Assembly (NCBI GenBank): GCA_028281865.1
Contig: JANQJB010000024.1
Location: 1-48,952, forward strand
Direction: 5' to 3'
DNA: 48,952 bases
Origin: Marinagarivorans sp.
Lineage (GTDB): Bacteria; Pseudomonadota; Gammaproteobacteria; Pseudomonadales; Cellvibrionaceae
Below are positions 26,501-32,017 of the stretch, one piece after another. Numbering within the stretch: position 1 is the first letter of the stretch; each line of letters begins with the position of its first letter. Under the pieces are notes generated by a model. The model did no database searches. It had not been told where the DNA came from and worked only from the letters and a program-made list of their open reading frames with translations. The position numbers and the translations under genes are program-made.

Positions 26501-28729
26501 TTAAATTGTAGCAGTGGTTTGTTCCAAACATGGGAATACGATAGACCTAGCGAATTAGGTCTTTTAAGCAGAATTAACGGGTTTGACACCGATGGTCGCG
26601 TTCATGTGGAGGAATATACTTACACGAGCGAGTTTAAACTACTTGAGTCCACAACTTCGACAATTAATGGAAACCACTATGTAGTGCAAACGCATTACGA
26701 CGCTTTTAATCGACCGAAAGCGTTAACTTATCCAACCGGTTTTACCGTTGAATCGCTATTTAATGAACATGGTTTTCCGGTTGAAGTTGTCGATGTAAAC
26801 ACGTCTACTGCTATTACGTTGTGGCAAGCAACTGATGATGATGCGCGTGGAAACTTTACGAATATTATTTTCGGTAATGGTTTAGTTGAAGATTCCGTTT
26901 ATAGACCAACGACAGGGCTTTTGGAAAGCCGTGTAGCGGCCATAAGTGGCGAAACACTACAAAACCAAACCTGGTTGTTCGATACCGAAGGCAACCTGAT
27001 GCAGCGTGTAGATCTGCGTGCGGGAGTCGAACAGAAATTCTGTTACGACAAGCTTTATCGCTTATTCGACCGCGCTTCCAACGGCGCGAACTGTGCTATT
27101 TTCAGTGGAAGCTATAGCTCTGGGGCCTACGAGTACGATTTGCATGGTAACTTAACGCGCAAGGACGGAATTTCTTTAAGCTATGGCAACGGCGCTGTAA
27201 ATGCTGGGCCACATGCGGTTTCCTCGGTAAATGGTCAAACTTATAGTTATGACAATGCCGGCAGGCTAATTAGCGGTGACCAAAGACAAATTGAATATTC
27301 AACATTCGGAAAGCCTACCACTATGGCTTACCCCGATTTTCAAACAAAGGTATTCTACGGTGCGCTGCAAAAACGAATACAACGGCGTGATATTGAGTCT
27401 GGTGTGCTCTCAGACACTGTTTACGTTGACAAGCTATACGAAAAAATTACTAAAAACGGCGAAACCGAGCACCGCTACTATCTTGATGATTGGGGTGTCC
27501 ATGTTATCAATGCTGCACAAAATAATGCCTATACCGTATATTTAACACGTGATCATATTGGTTCAGTTGTTACAAAATCAGATGATCAAGTTATTTCTAC
27601 CAAAAAATATCTAGCCAATGAGCCTTGGGGGCGAAGACAGGATCAACACTGGGGCGGCGAAATAAAAGATCGTTTTACCGGTAGTGATTTCGATGAAATT
27701 AATTTTGCAACATCGCGCGGATTTACTAATCACGAACATCTAGATGGCGTTGGTTTAATTCATATGAACGGGAGAGTCTACGACCCGTTTATTGGGCGTT
27801 TTGTTAGTCCAGACCCACTGATTCAAGACCCACAAAATAGCCAGAGTTTTAATCGTTATTCTTATGTTTGGAATAACCCATTGCGTTATACAGATCCGAC
27901 TGGGGAAGCCGTATCGGATGAGCGATGCCGACAGTTTGGTTGCAATTATACCGTTGATGGCACTGCGGTTAGTGAGGAGCAGTTTGCGGACCAAGTTGAA
28001 CAACATGGTCAAGCCTACACAGCTAACAAATTTGCTGAAATCGCGAATGCTAGAGCGAAAAATAAACAAATAACTGCTCAGGATTTGATTCCGGAGGATG
28101 ATGGCGGTGATTCGGGGCAGCTTGGGGAAAATTCTTCACAAGAGGAGATCGCAGATAGTCTTGATAGTGGGATGAGCATTGAAGAAGAGGTTGAATTTGA
28201 TACGGCTGCACCCGACCATGAATGTTTGAATTGTGTTAAGTTGGCCTCTAAGAAATTAAAAGGTATTGGAGTTGATGATAGGATTGATGCAGCCATACAA
28301 AGTGGAAGTCAAGCAAATATTCAAAGGCTAAAAAACTCCTTAGAAGCTTCTGGTGATCTGACTCCCTCAAGAAGAGCTCTAATGGATGCTTTTTTGAAAA
28401 GAGGTGCTACAAAGGGATTAGCAGGACTCTCTAGGGGGCAAATAAAGATAGCCCTTCGATCAGCTCAAGCGGCCAAAAAGGGTAGTACAGTCGCAGGTCA
28501 CGCCCTATCCAAACATGCTGGTCGTAATCCAGAAATCTGGGGCAAAATGACAGGACCAATGAAAACATGGAATGCTCAAGCAATGAAACACTTCAGGGAA
28601 ATTATTCGAGGTCCAGGAGATTTTAAGCAAATTACCAGTAATGGGAGAAAGTTCCTCGAAAAAAGACTGGACGACGGGCGAGGTGTTCGTTTGAATATGG
28701 ATAGCACATTTAAAACATTTATTGACTGA
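20594..28729 (+). CDS. Giant secreted SpvB/FG-GAP/RHS-repeat toxin-like protein
   Basis: A protein of 2,711 residues. An in-frame ATG at 20615 (MRKLVCYRVLVRIFLLFTLL) is an equally good start. A Sec signal follows, with cleavage after NALA or lipidation at the preceding LFGC. Approximate domain order: 230-415, two cadherin/Ig-like repeats (YEDTSETIIF, YGEDSFTYMIYDG, VIPVNDAP); 445-520, an SpvB-like start (SYNSNHRNGSLGWGWSVSNA); 805-1140, six FG-GAP/VCBS calcium loops (DFDGDGLKEI, DVNGDGLVDI, DVTGDGLPDL, DFNGDGLSDI); 1690-2200, YD-type RHS repeats (YYDLLGRLVREE, EYDILGRIVEI, RYDALGREV); 2385-2440, the RHS core end (GRVYDPFIGRFVSPDPLIQD, NPLRYTDPTGEA). The remaining ~270 residues are a variable tip ending in AGHALSKHAGR and LEKRLDDGRGVRLNMD. 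Such tips are usually toxins. An immunity-like gene follows after 12 bases. Confidence 0.9.
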   Translation: MDFWGRAMRKLVCYRVLVRIFLLFTLLFGCTNALAVKFNGLNYDIYYGDFTDDGIANTSDIYFHNRKFILIHGKPIVPFFKEGNGSFVIRFSTPSQSYEDPVPLSLSKSELVSINGLQKLVENTDFFLGEFDGLNDKDILLRGRNANDLPLALYSSPSGVTLFSYSPIHEVQAVRVEGPFAADRTKNASVQGPGIDGRNYLYIDNSDQADKVLYIPPYSTTGSDPVFPPVTEYHEEDVYEDTSETIIFQTIVTDHASALFAVVKWPVFASHSHDPNIGNGSWVEYTPHENYYGEDSFTYMIYDGITKTAKTGIATINVIPVNDAPVSNAPINFAGPAEGGAFAINLGASDVEGDAFGYEIVSWPDMDTGSLDTSNWPTLIFVPADGFSGIAQFSYKLVDAHGAESDVITVELDVVTAISSGPSFDGPHFVGVDVNPIEDPTPEADYLGALFGEQTVSQDGSFNYVLPIAVPPGINGMEPDLAFSYNSNHRNGSLGWGWSVSNAREIIHRCRSDLIRDDEISGTLWGDNYKYCLNGVRLVPIGGNEYRTETETFRRITRQGADERAPTHWIVEDTNGTKNFYGNGINTTREDSNGKPFEWHLHRVEDIFSNSMEYIYNIDSNGVVNISAIHYTQNQLAQGTDYTVSFNYEDRPDKRQLFSSGTVLEINQRLKSIEILSLSDLVRKYVVHYQQVGSQYLTRVDDQEVLKTYEDKALTSRLNKIELCYDNAQIQCSEPVEFQWSANSTDDYMLDLAGDKIDWIKDDIPEDLKYDEPDQWNIGFGRVPEPGYVGSAAEEMQTNPLARWGDVATYGDFDGDGLKEIIVLSENHRYYFDKSGAFQELPYPKMHHSGIGSPSSPPLPMSLDINADGYDDYLLSYGIGGTFSDDVFEGNNGKLEVYLGSAGATSLQKADDYSLIAAGWGISLSDVNGDGLVDIFSSERGGQIFIRLNTGSGFGPIESWGDDSDYESSVFEYWEQDTMADSPDSYFRVPPSLVDVTGDGLPDLVRFIPGGKAQVGVNQGSSQAGGFEFQANWGLNNTFSNRYPQGLPTQTGAGKPRYSLYRHGDFNGDGLSDIAYINNDGIYISLSNGVQFVEPVKWSSAYTADDVSKIPGTDLFGENWDWSIADVNKDGMSDIAICYRPTPYGAGAVYSAAGVEFYMSKGTNLCFPREVLYSSGNDVSGFTQPLAIEGTSNYIVDSMTDENGRFLLAHYVYDFVDSLIGIGGQYFFAPVGGMSTGFHCCEFEDLSFPSGYVAQWQNYNYGPKRSRILGISESDGFKKYKINYETLNRNTDFYTQTSEAVGQVKKIGRSNTHASVSSASFANGLIEIKPNPTAPGSLLALDAVGNLDVVVNGYTQKSLQYHYFNLRSDPEGFGNLGFEKIQTTETVPGFTEKLRKVDEYHQEIGDDYKLTMLKRSTQCVVQGEVEECSLATGSNSSLKLVKDTEKHWRVRVYNANTLHYFPYVESEVVKHFDINTGVNTRSMIKSLSNLTDNATCPSLQDSGIGNRIVSSDVHFDLYGTPHYQTEINCDVFGTNGTVTHNQSILNVDGQSGPWLIGLVQNPNKTSWSYDSASNDLRTVTRHSNFVFDQNNGRVNVETREPFSTADIWLQESFVYNDYGTVYSFTESVQDFTEDGINFDSRTTTAEESYNTQNIRTIVTTNNLSHSHTEIFEPKYGRLETAIDATNLKTERYYDLLGRLVREESFSTSHDNPLTTEWRYKVTSETFALNARPSWYLQEKSDGSSSTRTYFDDLGREVANRWSSAFGEHQYSLKRYGIRGLLWRSTEPFRDSIDVSNLTTENEYDILGRIVEIDFPNGGIQFVDYSAIDGAAAATTTDSLGNKKEIRYDALGREVTVKDAQDGVVTYWHGALGHVEDICVSDDGAIAVDGSRADLSICQTDDNNLNGIAHHIDFDILGRKTKLVDPDIGEIDYHYNALGHLIKQSNDENETSCYNYDSLDRIVNRRDSDTLNCSSGLFQTWEYDRPSELGLLSRINGFDTDGRVHVEEYTYTSEFKLLESTTSTINGNHYVVQTHYDAFNRPKALTYPTGFTVESLFNEHGFPVEVVDVNTSTAITLWQATDDDARGNFTNIIFGNGLVEDSVYRPTTGLLESRVAAISGETLQNQTWLFDTEGNLMQRVDLRAGVEQKFCYDKLYRLFDRASNGANCAIFSGSYSSGAYEYDLHGNLTRKDGISLSYGNGAVNAGPHAVSSVNGQTYSYDNAGRLISGDQRQIEYSTFGKPTTMAYPDFQTKVFYGALQKRIQRRDIESGVLSDTVYVDKLYEKITKNGETEHRYYLDDWGVHVINAAQNNAYTVYLTRDHIGSVVTKSDDQVISTKKYLANEPWGRRQDQHWGGEIKDRFTGSDFDEINFATSRGFTNHEHLDGVGLIHMNGRVYDPFIGRFVSPDPLIQDPQNSQSFNRYSYVWNNPLRYTDPTGEAVSDERCRQFGCNYTVDGTAVSEEQFADQVEQHGQAYTANKFAEIANARAKNKQITAQDLIPEDDGGDSGQLGENSSQEEIADSLDSGMSIEEEVEFDTAAPDHECLNCVKLASKKLKGIGVDDRIDAAIQSGSQANIQRLKNSLEASGDLTPSRRALMDAFLKRGATKGLAGLSRGQIKIALRSAQAAKKGSTVAGHALSKHAGRNPEIWGKMTGPMKTWNAQAMKHFREIIRGPGDFKQITSNGRKFLEKRLDDGRGVRLNMDSTFKTFID

Positions 28730-28741
28730 GGATAGGCAAAG

Positions 28742-29215
28742 ATGAGCAATCTGATCGAAGTGGTTTTTGAAGATGTCGCCAAGAGTTGTGTTAAGAAGCT
28801 ATTGTCCTTGCTTATCCCTAGTTTTGAAGGAGTCTTAGGTGTTGACTGTAGTGAAAATATTTCTGTATTTGAGGGGAATGAAATTTCTGATAAGGGAATA
28901 GAGAGCTTTTTAAGTTTTGATGGAGATGTTGCGATCTTAGTCGATGTAGAAGCTATGAAGTTAGAGAGTCTTATTTTACCAAGGGTACAATTACGACTCA
29001 TGAAGTATGGCAATCAATGTGATATTGACTTTAATTTCAACTCTAATGAGCTTAAAAATATTAGTACAGCTACACTTATAAAACAGTTACATGCGTATGT
29101 GAAAAAGCTTGCCGTAAATTGTAATGTTTCTAGTTTTTTCGGAGGTATGGAGCCTGCTTCAGATGAGGATACCAGATATTTTACAAATGAAGAATTGGGA
29201 CCTTTAGTAGTTTAA
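28742..29215 (+). CDS. Candidate immunity protein for the RHS tip
   Basis: A 157-residue, cytoplasmic, acidic protein with no signal peptide or membrane helix. The ATG has GAGGATAGG just upstream and begins 12 bases after the RHS stop, the normal position of a cognate immunity gene in polymorphic toxin loci. The C-terminus contains SSFFGGMEPASDEDTRYFTN, which resembles small immunity proteins. No named Imm family was recognised. Function is inferred from position, size and acidity. Confidence 0.65.
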   Translation: MSNLIEVVFEDVAKSCVKKLLSLLIPSFEGVLGVDCSENISVFEGNEISDKGIESFLSFDGDVAILVDVEAMKLESLILPRVQLRLMKYGNQCDIDFNFNSNELKNISTATLIKQLHAYVKKLAVNCNVSSFFGGMEPASDEDTRYFTNEELGPLVV

Positions 29216-29217
29216 TA

Positions 29218-29239
29218 AATCAAGGGGGTAAGATCAAAG
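29218..29239. repeat. Degenerate AATCAAGGGG-type repeat, copy 1
   Basis: AATCAAGGGGGTAAGATCAAAG immediately follows the immunity-like gene. AATCAAGGGG matches the arm of the better-preserved palindrome at 31013-31058. No pairing right arm is present, so it reads as a decayed copy. Confidence 0.4.
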
Positions 29240-29295
29240 TGTTGGCGGAAACAAAGCTGGCACGAAAACATCCGAAGTTTTTCAAACACGATTAA
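29221..29295 (+). pseudogene. Short coding remnant, possibly the tail of a displaced toxin tip
   Basis: An open frame with no start of its own reads QGGKIKVLAETKLARKHPKF and continues FKHD to a TAA at 29293-29295, 22 bases before the orphan gene at 29318. The basic, strand-then-helix composition looks like the C-terminal end of a nuclease-like toxin. In RHS loci displaced tips often remain as fragments next to their own immunity genes. The piece is very short, so this is tentative. Confidence 0.25.
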
Positions 29296-29317
29296 GAATA
29301 TTGGATAATCTTAGACT

Positions 29318-29740
29318 ATGAACAATGATCTCGACCTTAGCTTGGATAAGCTAAGCAATGATGATTTATGGAAAGCTTGCGAGAAAGGCCTTTTATTTGA
29401 ACTTTTTAATGGCAAGAAAAAAGATAACGACTTTTTGAATGTATTTTTTGATGTGGTTGAGAATGTGATTAGCTCTAGGGAGTATGTATTCCCAGGTCTA
29501 AATTCATTTGATTCTAATTTTGAAGGAAAGCTAATTTCTTTTTCTCCGTCTGCGACTATGTATGATGGAGTAGCTGAGGAGCTTTCAGATGGTTTTTTTG
29601 ATTCTGATGATGTCCCTCCTCCGGAGTTTTGGGTTCAAAGAGAGGGGGATAAGTTAATTTCTTATATTCCTAAAACCTTTATCCAAATTGCAAATTTAGG
29701 TTTGGAAAACTGTATGAGTTGTGCTTTGGAGTGGTGCTAA
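29318..29740 (+). CDS. Acidic orphan protein, possible orphan immunity gene
   Basis: A 140-residue, strongly acidic cytoplasmic protein without signal or membrane segments; no family recognised. It starts MNNDLDLSLDKLSNDDLWKA and contains DSDDVPPPEFWVQREGD in the second half, with a CMSCALEWC cysteine cluster at the very end. Position (second gene after the RHS gene, between AATCAAGG-type repeats, behind a toxin-tail-like remnant) suggests an orphan immunity gene. The ribosome-binding site is weak. Confidence 0.5.
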   Translation: MNNDLDLSLDKLSNDDLWKACEKGLLFELFNGKKKDNDFLNVFFDVVENVISSREYVFPGLNSFDSNFEGKLISFSPSATMYDGVAEELSDGFFDSDDVPPPEFWVQREGDKLISYIPKTFIQIANLGLENCMSCALEWC

Positions 29741-29741
29741 G

Positions 29742-29845
29742 AATCAAGCAGATCAAGGGGTAGCAGATCATCCTTTGTTTTATTAGGTTTCTACTAGTTC
29801 TACTAGTTTTATTTTTGTTAATTGGAGAGATCAGAGACCTTGATT
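29742..29845. repeat. AATCAAGG-type element, copy 2, with distant inverted ends
   Basis: AATCAAG at 29742-29748, then GATCAAGGGG at 29751-29760; at the other end TCAGAGACCTTGATT at 29831-29845. The outer AATCAAG and CTTGATT are inverted. TCAGAGACCTTGATT recurs with one change each at 30328-30342 and 31024-31038. The interior of about 80 bases is AT-rich and non-coding. Confidence 0.5.
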
Positions 29846-29899
29846 TATGATTAGCATTTAAACAAGTTAATTGGATTGATATTTGTTCTGGAGTTGCTT

Positions 29900-30298
29900 A
29901 TGAAGTATTTGTTTTTTGTTTTCGTATTATTTTCGCACGTTGCGTTTTGCGATACGTATACAGGAAAAATTAAGAATATTCGTATCAAGCGAGAGTATGG
30001 TGGCTACAGCTTTTTAGTTCAAATTGACCAAGCCAACGGAGTGTTTCAAGGAACGCAATGTCAACCCTCTTCCCCACTAGGGCTTATTTATCGTAATCGG
30101 GCATTTCCGCAACGGTTACAAGAGCTTGCAAATAGTTCTTTCGAAGATTGGGCCAAGCAGTCTGTAATAGATGCAGATACTGCTGCATTTCAAATGGTTT
30201 ATAGTCTAGCATTATCTGCAATACTTGCCGATATGAATGTTGAGATAGCTTGTTTTACTGCTGGAGAAATTGGCGAGATTAAGTTCCCTGTGGACTAA
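29900..30298 (+). CDS. Small secreted two-cysteine protein (paralogue 2 of 4)
   Basis: A 132-residue protein with the signal peptide MKYLFFVFVLFSHVAFC, cleaved around FC-DTY. The ATG at 29900 is preferred over an in-frame TTG at 29876 because GGAG lies 7 bases before it. Mature part: YTGKIKNIRIKREYGGYSFL, Cys in GTQCQPSS, a hydrophobic helix (MVYSLALSAILADMNVEIAC) holding the second Cys, and a terminal strand GEIKFPVD. This order matches the genes at 20183, 30611 and 31105. The region from the ribosome-binding site into codon 4 is nearly identical to that of 20183, which points to duplication. Confidence 0.7.
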   Translation: MKYLFFVFVLFSHVAFCDTYTGKIKNIRIKREYGGYSFLVQIDQANGVFQGTQCQPSSPLGLIYRNRAFPQRLQELANSSFEDWAKQSVIDADTAAFQMVYSLALSAILADMNVEIACFTAGEIGEIKFPVD

Positions 30299-30301
30299 GC
30301 A

Positions 30302-30342
30302 AGCGATCAAGGTTAACGATCAAGAGGTCAGATACCTTGATT
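30302..30342. repeat. AATCAAGG-type palindromic repeat, copy 3
   Basis: ATCAAGGT (30306-30313) pairs with ACCTTGAT (30334-30341). Between them is a second ATCAAGAGGTCAGA (from 30319), identical over 14 bases to the left arm at 31015-31028. It directly follows the stop codon of the gene at 29900. Confidence 0.6.
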
Positions 30343-30411
30343 GGCGAATGATTTTAAAATTATTTTTTAACGGAACGAAATTGTAATTTAGGAATTTACA
30401 AACTCAAAAGG

Positions 30412-30576
30412 AGAAAGAAATGGCAAGGAAATAAAGAGTGGTCTCTAAGCGAACCTAAATTTACTGAGGAAGTGGAATCAATGCTTGGACGAAAGATTAA
30501 TAACCGGAAATGGGGTGGAGACAGAAAATCTGAAAAATATAGGAAATCAAGGTCTCTTAGGTTTCTAACCCCTTGA
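30412..30576 (+). pseudogene. Decayed C-terminal fragment of a REP-associated tyrosine transposase (RAYT)
   Basis: One open frame, with no start of its own, reads EWSLSEPKFTEEVESMLGRK and, a little further, KWGGDRKSEKYRKSRS, ending L-T-P-stop at 30574-30576. The pattern F-x-x-E-V-E-x-M-L-G-R-K/R followed by GGDRKS-E is the C-terminal end of Y1-type REP-associated transposases as I know them. The last codons lie inside the palindromic repeat at 30545-30578, as expected if repeat and transposase belong together. No catalytic HUH or tyrosine part remains. An in-frame ATG at 30481 opens only a short frame. Confidence 0.55.
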
Positions 30577-30585
30577 TTCTTTTTA
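30545..30585 (+). repeat. AATCAAGG-type palindrome, copy 4, possibly acting as terminator
   Basis: AATCAAGG (30545-30552) and CCTTGATT (30571-30578) form an 8-bp stem with an 18-base loop, followed by CTTTTT. It overlaps the end of the RAYT remnant and lies 26 bases before the start of the next small gene. The T run would let it act as a weak terminator. Confidence 0.5.
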
Positions 30586-30610
30586 AATAGATATGAGGGG
30601 ATTTAAATTT

Positions 30611-31015
30611 ATGAAATTTATTTTATTTTTTCTAGTTTTTTATGTTTGTGGTTCTCATGCAGGTTTAATAGGTAAGGTAAATTCAGTTCGTTCCGTTAGC
30701 GGTGGAGTATTAGGTTCCCACGTAAGTATCACGGTCACGACTGACGCTACAACACCGATATCAGGATGCGACCCGACGACGAGTTCCTTTTTGATAAAGA
30801 ATGAAGCTGTCGCTTGGCGGGCTGAAGTGGCCGGCTGGTTTCCTGACCCTACGCAGGACAGTGCAGGGTACCTGGAAATCGCCGCCCCAGCTGCTTTAGC
30901 TCAATATAATTCATTTATTTCGATAGCTATAGCAGCGCAATTGGCTGGGCAGGATGTCGAATTGACCTGTGATTATAATGATCAGCGCACAATAAAATCT
31001 ATATCGCTAATATAA
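30611..31015 (+). CDS. Small secreted two-cysteine protein (paralogue 3 of 4)
   Basis: The ATG at 30611 is chosen over one at 30593 because the upstream codons contain the ribosome-binding site (GAGGGG at 30595-30600), giving 134 residues with a clean signal peptide MKFILFFLVFYVCGSHAG. Mature part: LIGKVNSVRSVSGG, Cys in PISGCDPTT, a helix (FISIAIAAQLAGQDVELTC) with the second Cys, and a terminal strand RTIKSISLI. It shares the C-terminal pattern A-x-L-x-G-x-x-V-E-L-x-C...I-K-x-I with the gene at 31105. Base composition is richer in GC than its neighbours (for example around 30780-30960), which suggests a separate origin for this cassette. Confidence 0.7.
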   Translation: MKFILFFLVFYVCGSHAGLIGKVNSVRSVSGGVLGSHVSITVTTDATTPISGCDPTTSSFLIKNEAVAWRAEVAGWFPDPTQDSAGYLEIAAPAALAQYNSFISIAIAAQLAGQDVELTCDYNDQRTIKSISLI

Positions 31016-31058
31016 TCAAGAGGTCAGAGACGTTGATTCTGGTCTGACCCCTTGATTA
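31013..31058. repeat. Best-preserved AATCAAGGGGTCAGA-type palindrome, copy 5
   Basis: TAATCAAGAGGTCAGA (31013-31028) and TCTGACCCCTTGATTA (31043-31058) are 16-bp arms with one mismatch and a 14-base loop. AATTTTTT follows soon after, so it may also end transcription of the preceding gene, whose stop codon it overlaps. The loop side contains TCAGAGACGTTGATT, shared with copies 2 and 3. This is REP-like. Confidence 0.7.
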
Positions 31059-31104
31059 ATCAATTTTTTGATTTGTCAAATAAATTAACATTTAGGAGAG
31101 CTAA

Positions 31105-31530
31105 ATGAATACTAAAGTTTTGATAGTTTTAGCTTTATGCTTGTTGTCAGTATCGACGAACGCTTACAAGGGAAAAATTTTATGGATTAATACTACGACA
31201 GTCGATGGAGATCTTGCGTTAAACGTAAAGGTGGATGCGGCTGGGGGAAATTGGTCCGGGTCCACATGTACTAACGATCCCTTTCCTCTTTGGTTCAAGC
31301 ATGGGAGTGTTGGATATGCCCTAGATCAAGCCAATGGAATTGGGTCTCAGCCATCAAGCTCCTGGGATGAATTTCACAAGCAGTTGTTTGTGACGGCTAA
31401 TCTAGTGAGAATTGAAAGTAGGTTTAATACCCAGACAAGTCTAATGATGGGAGCTCTTTTGTCAGGCGCTACCGTGGAACTGCAATGTAATGGGCGGGAG
31501 ATTAAGAATATCTATTTGCTCGCTGAATAA
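31105..31530 (+). CDS. Small secreted two-cysteine protein (paralogue 4 of 4)
   Basis: A 141-residue protein with a strong AGGAGA site before ATG and the signal peptide MNTKVLIVLALCLLSVSTNA. Mature part: YKGKILWINTTTVDGDLALN, Cys in GSTCTNDP, a helix-rich second half, then MMGALLSGATVELQC with the second Cys and a terminal strand REIKNIYLL. The G-K-I opening, two cysteines and terminal I-K-x-I strand recur in the three other copies. The fold may be OB-like as in SubB-type toxin B-subunits (inference only). It is the last gene of the RHS island. Confidence 0.7.
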   Translation: MNTKVLIVLALCLLSVSTNAYKGKILWINTTTVDGDLALNVKVDAAGGNWSGSTCTNDPFPLWFKHGSVGYALDQANGIGSQPSSSWDEFHKQLFVTANLVRIESRFNTQTSLMMGALLSGATVELQCNGREIKNIYLLAE

Positions 31531-32017
31531 TGAGAACGAAGCAATAAGTATCAAGAACACGCATAGAGATAAGTGGTTTTTGAGTCCGTTCCCATCTTCG
31601 CAAAGTTATGCCTTCACATTTCGTCGATTGCTTTGTTGAAAACCACAAGGCATTTGCGCGGGTCGCGAGCTTTTAGAGTTCTGTTTTATTTCACTTTTGC
31701 AATTAAATTTAATCTCAAAAGTATTTAAATTTAATTTCGATTTAATTCTTTTTTTCGGTATTTATACATATGTTACATTTTGTCATAATTAAGATTAAAA
31801 AATAACCAATAATGACACTAACGCAACAAAATTTTCTTTAAAATTTCACCTATCCGTAACCTACGAACACCTTGATTCCTATAGAGTATGCGCCGTCAAA
31901 GTTGGACTTTGTTTTACTGCTTTGACAACATTTACCGGGTAAATACCGACCCTACTCGAATTTGAGGGTAATCGGTTCGACACGGGTTGAATACTAGTTA
32001 AACTCTAGGAGTTAAAT
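31531..32017. other. 487-bp intergenic region and leader of the PEP-CTERM-like gene
   Basis: No gene is visible. It includes an AT-rich tract (31680-31850) expected to hold the promoter and a structured leader at 31895-31944 before the gene at 32018. Distant 8-bp inverted arms GTGGTTTT (31573-31580) and AAAACCAC (31639-31646) mark the first third; their meaning is unclear. Confidence 0.5.
31895..31944 (+). promoter_or_regulatory. Structured leader with competing hairpins
   Basis: CAAAGT (31897-31902) can pair with ACTTTG (31906-31911), while GTCAAAG (31895-31901) can pair instead with CTTTGAC (31920-31926). A separate near-perfect palindrome, ATTTACC-G-GGTAAAT, follows at 31930-31944. Mutually exclusive stems ahead of a highly expressed gene suggest leader-mediated control or an mRNA-stabilising 5' end. 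No known riboswitch was recognised. Confidence 0.35.

Noticed and set aside
29218-31058. Integron attC sites between the small cassettes.
   Set aside because: The palindromes lack the GTTRRRY/RYYYAAC core sites and no integrase is present; they fit REP-like elements better.
31573-31646. GTGGTTTT...AAAACCAC inverted arms as ends of an insertion sequence.
   Set aside because: Only 8 bp, 58 bases apart, with no coding content between; no target duplication seen.
31903-31921. TGGACTTTGTTTTACTGC as a possible sigma-54 promoter for the PEP-CTERM-like gene.
   Set aside because: The GG to GC spacing is 13 bases rather than 10.
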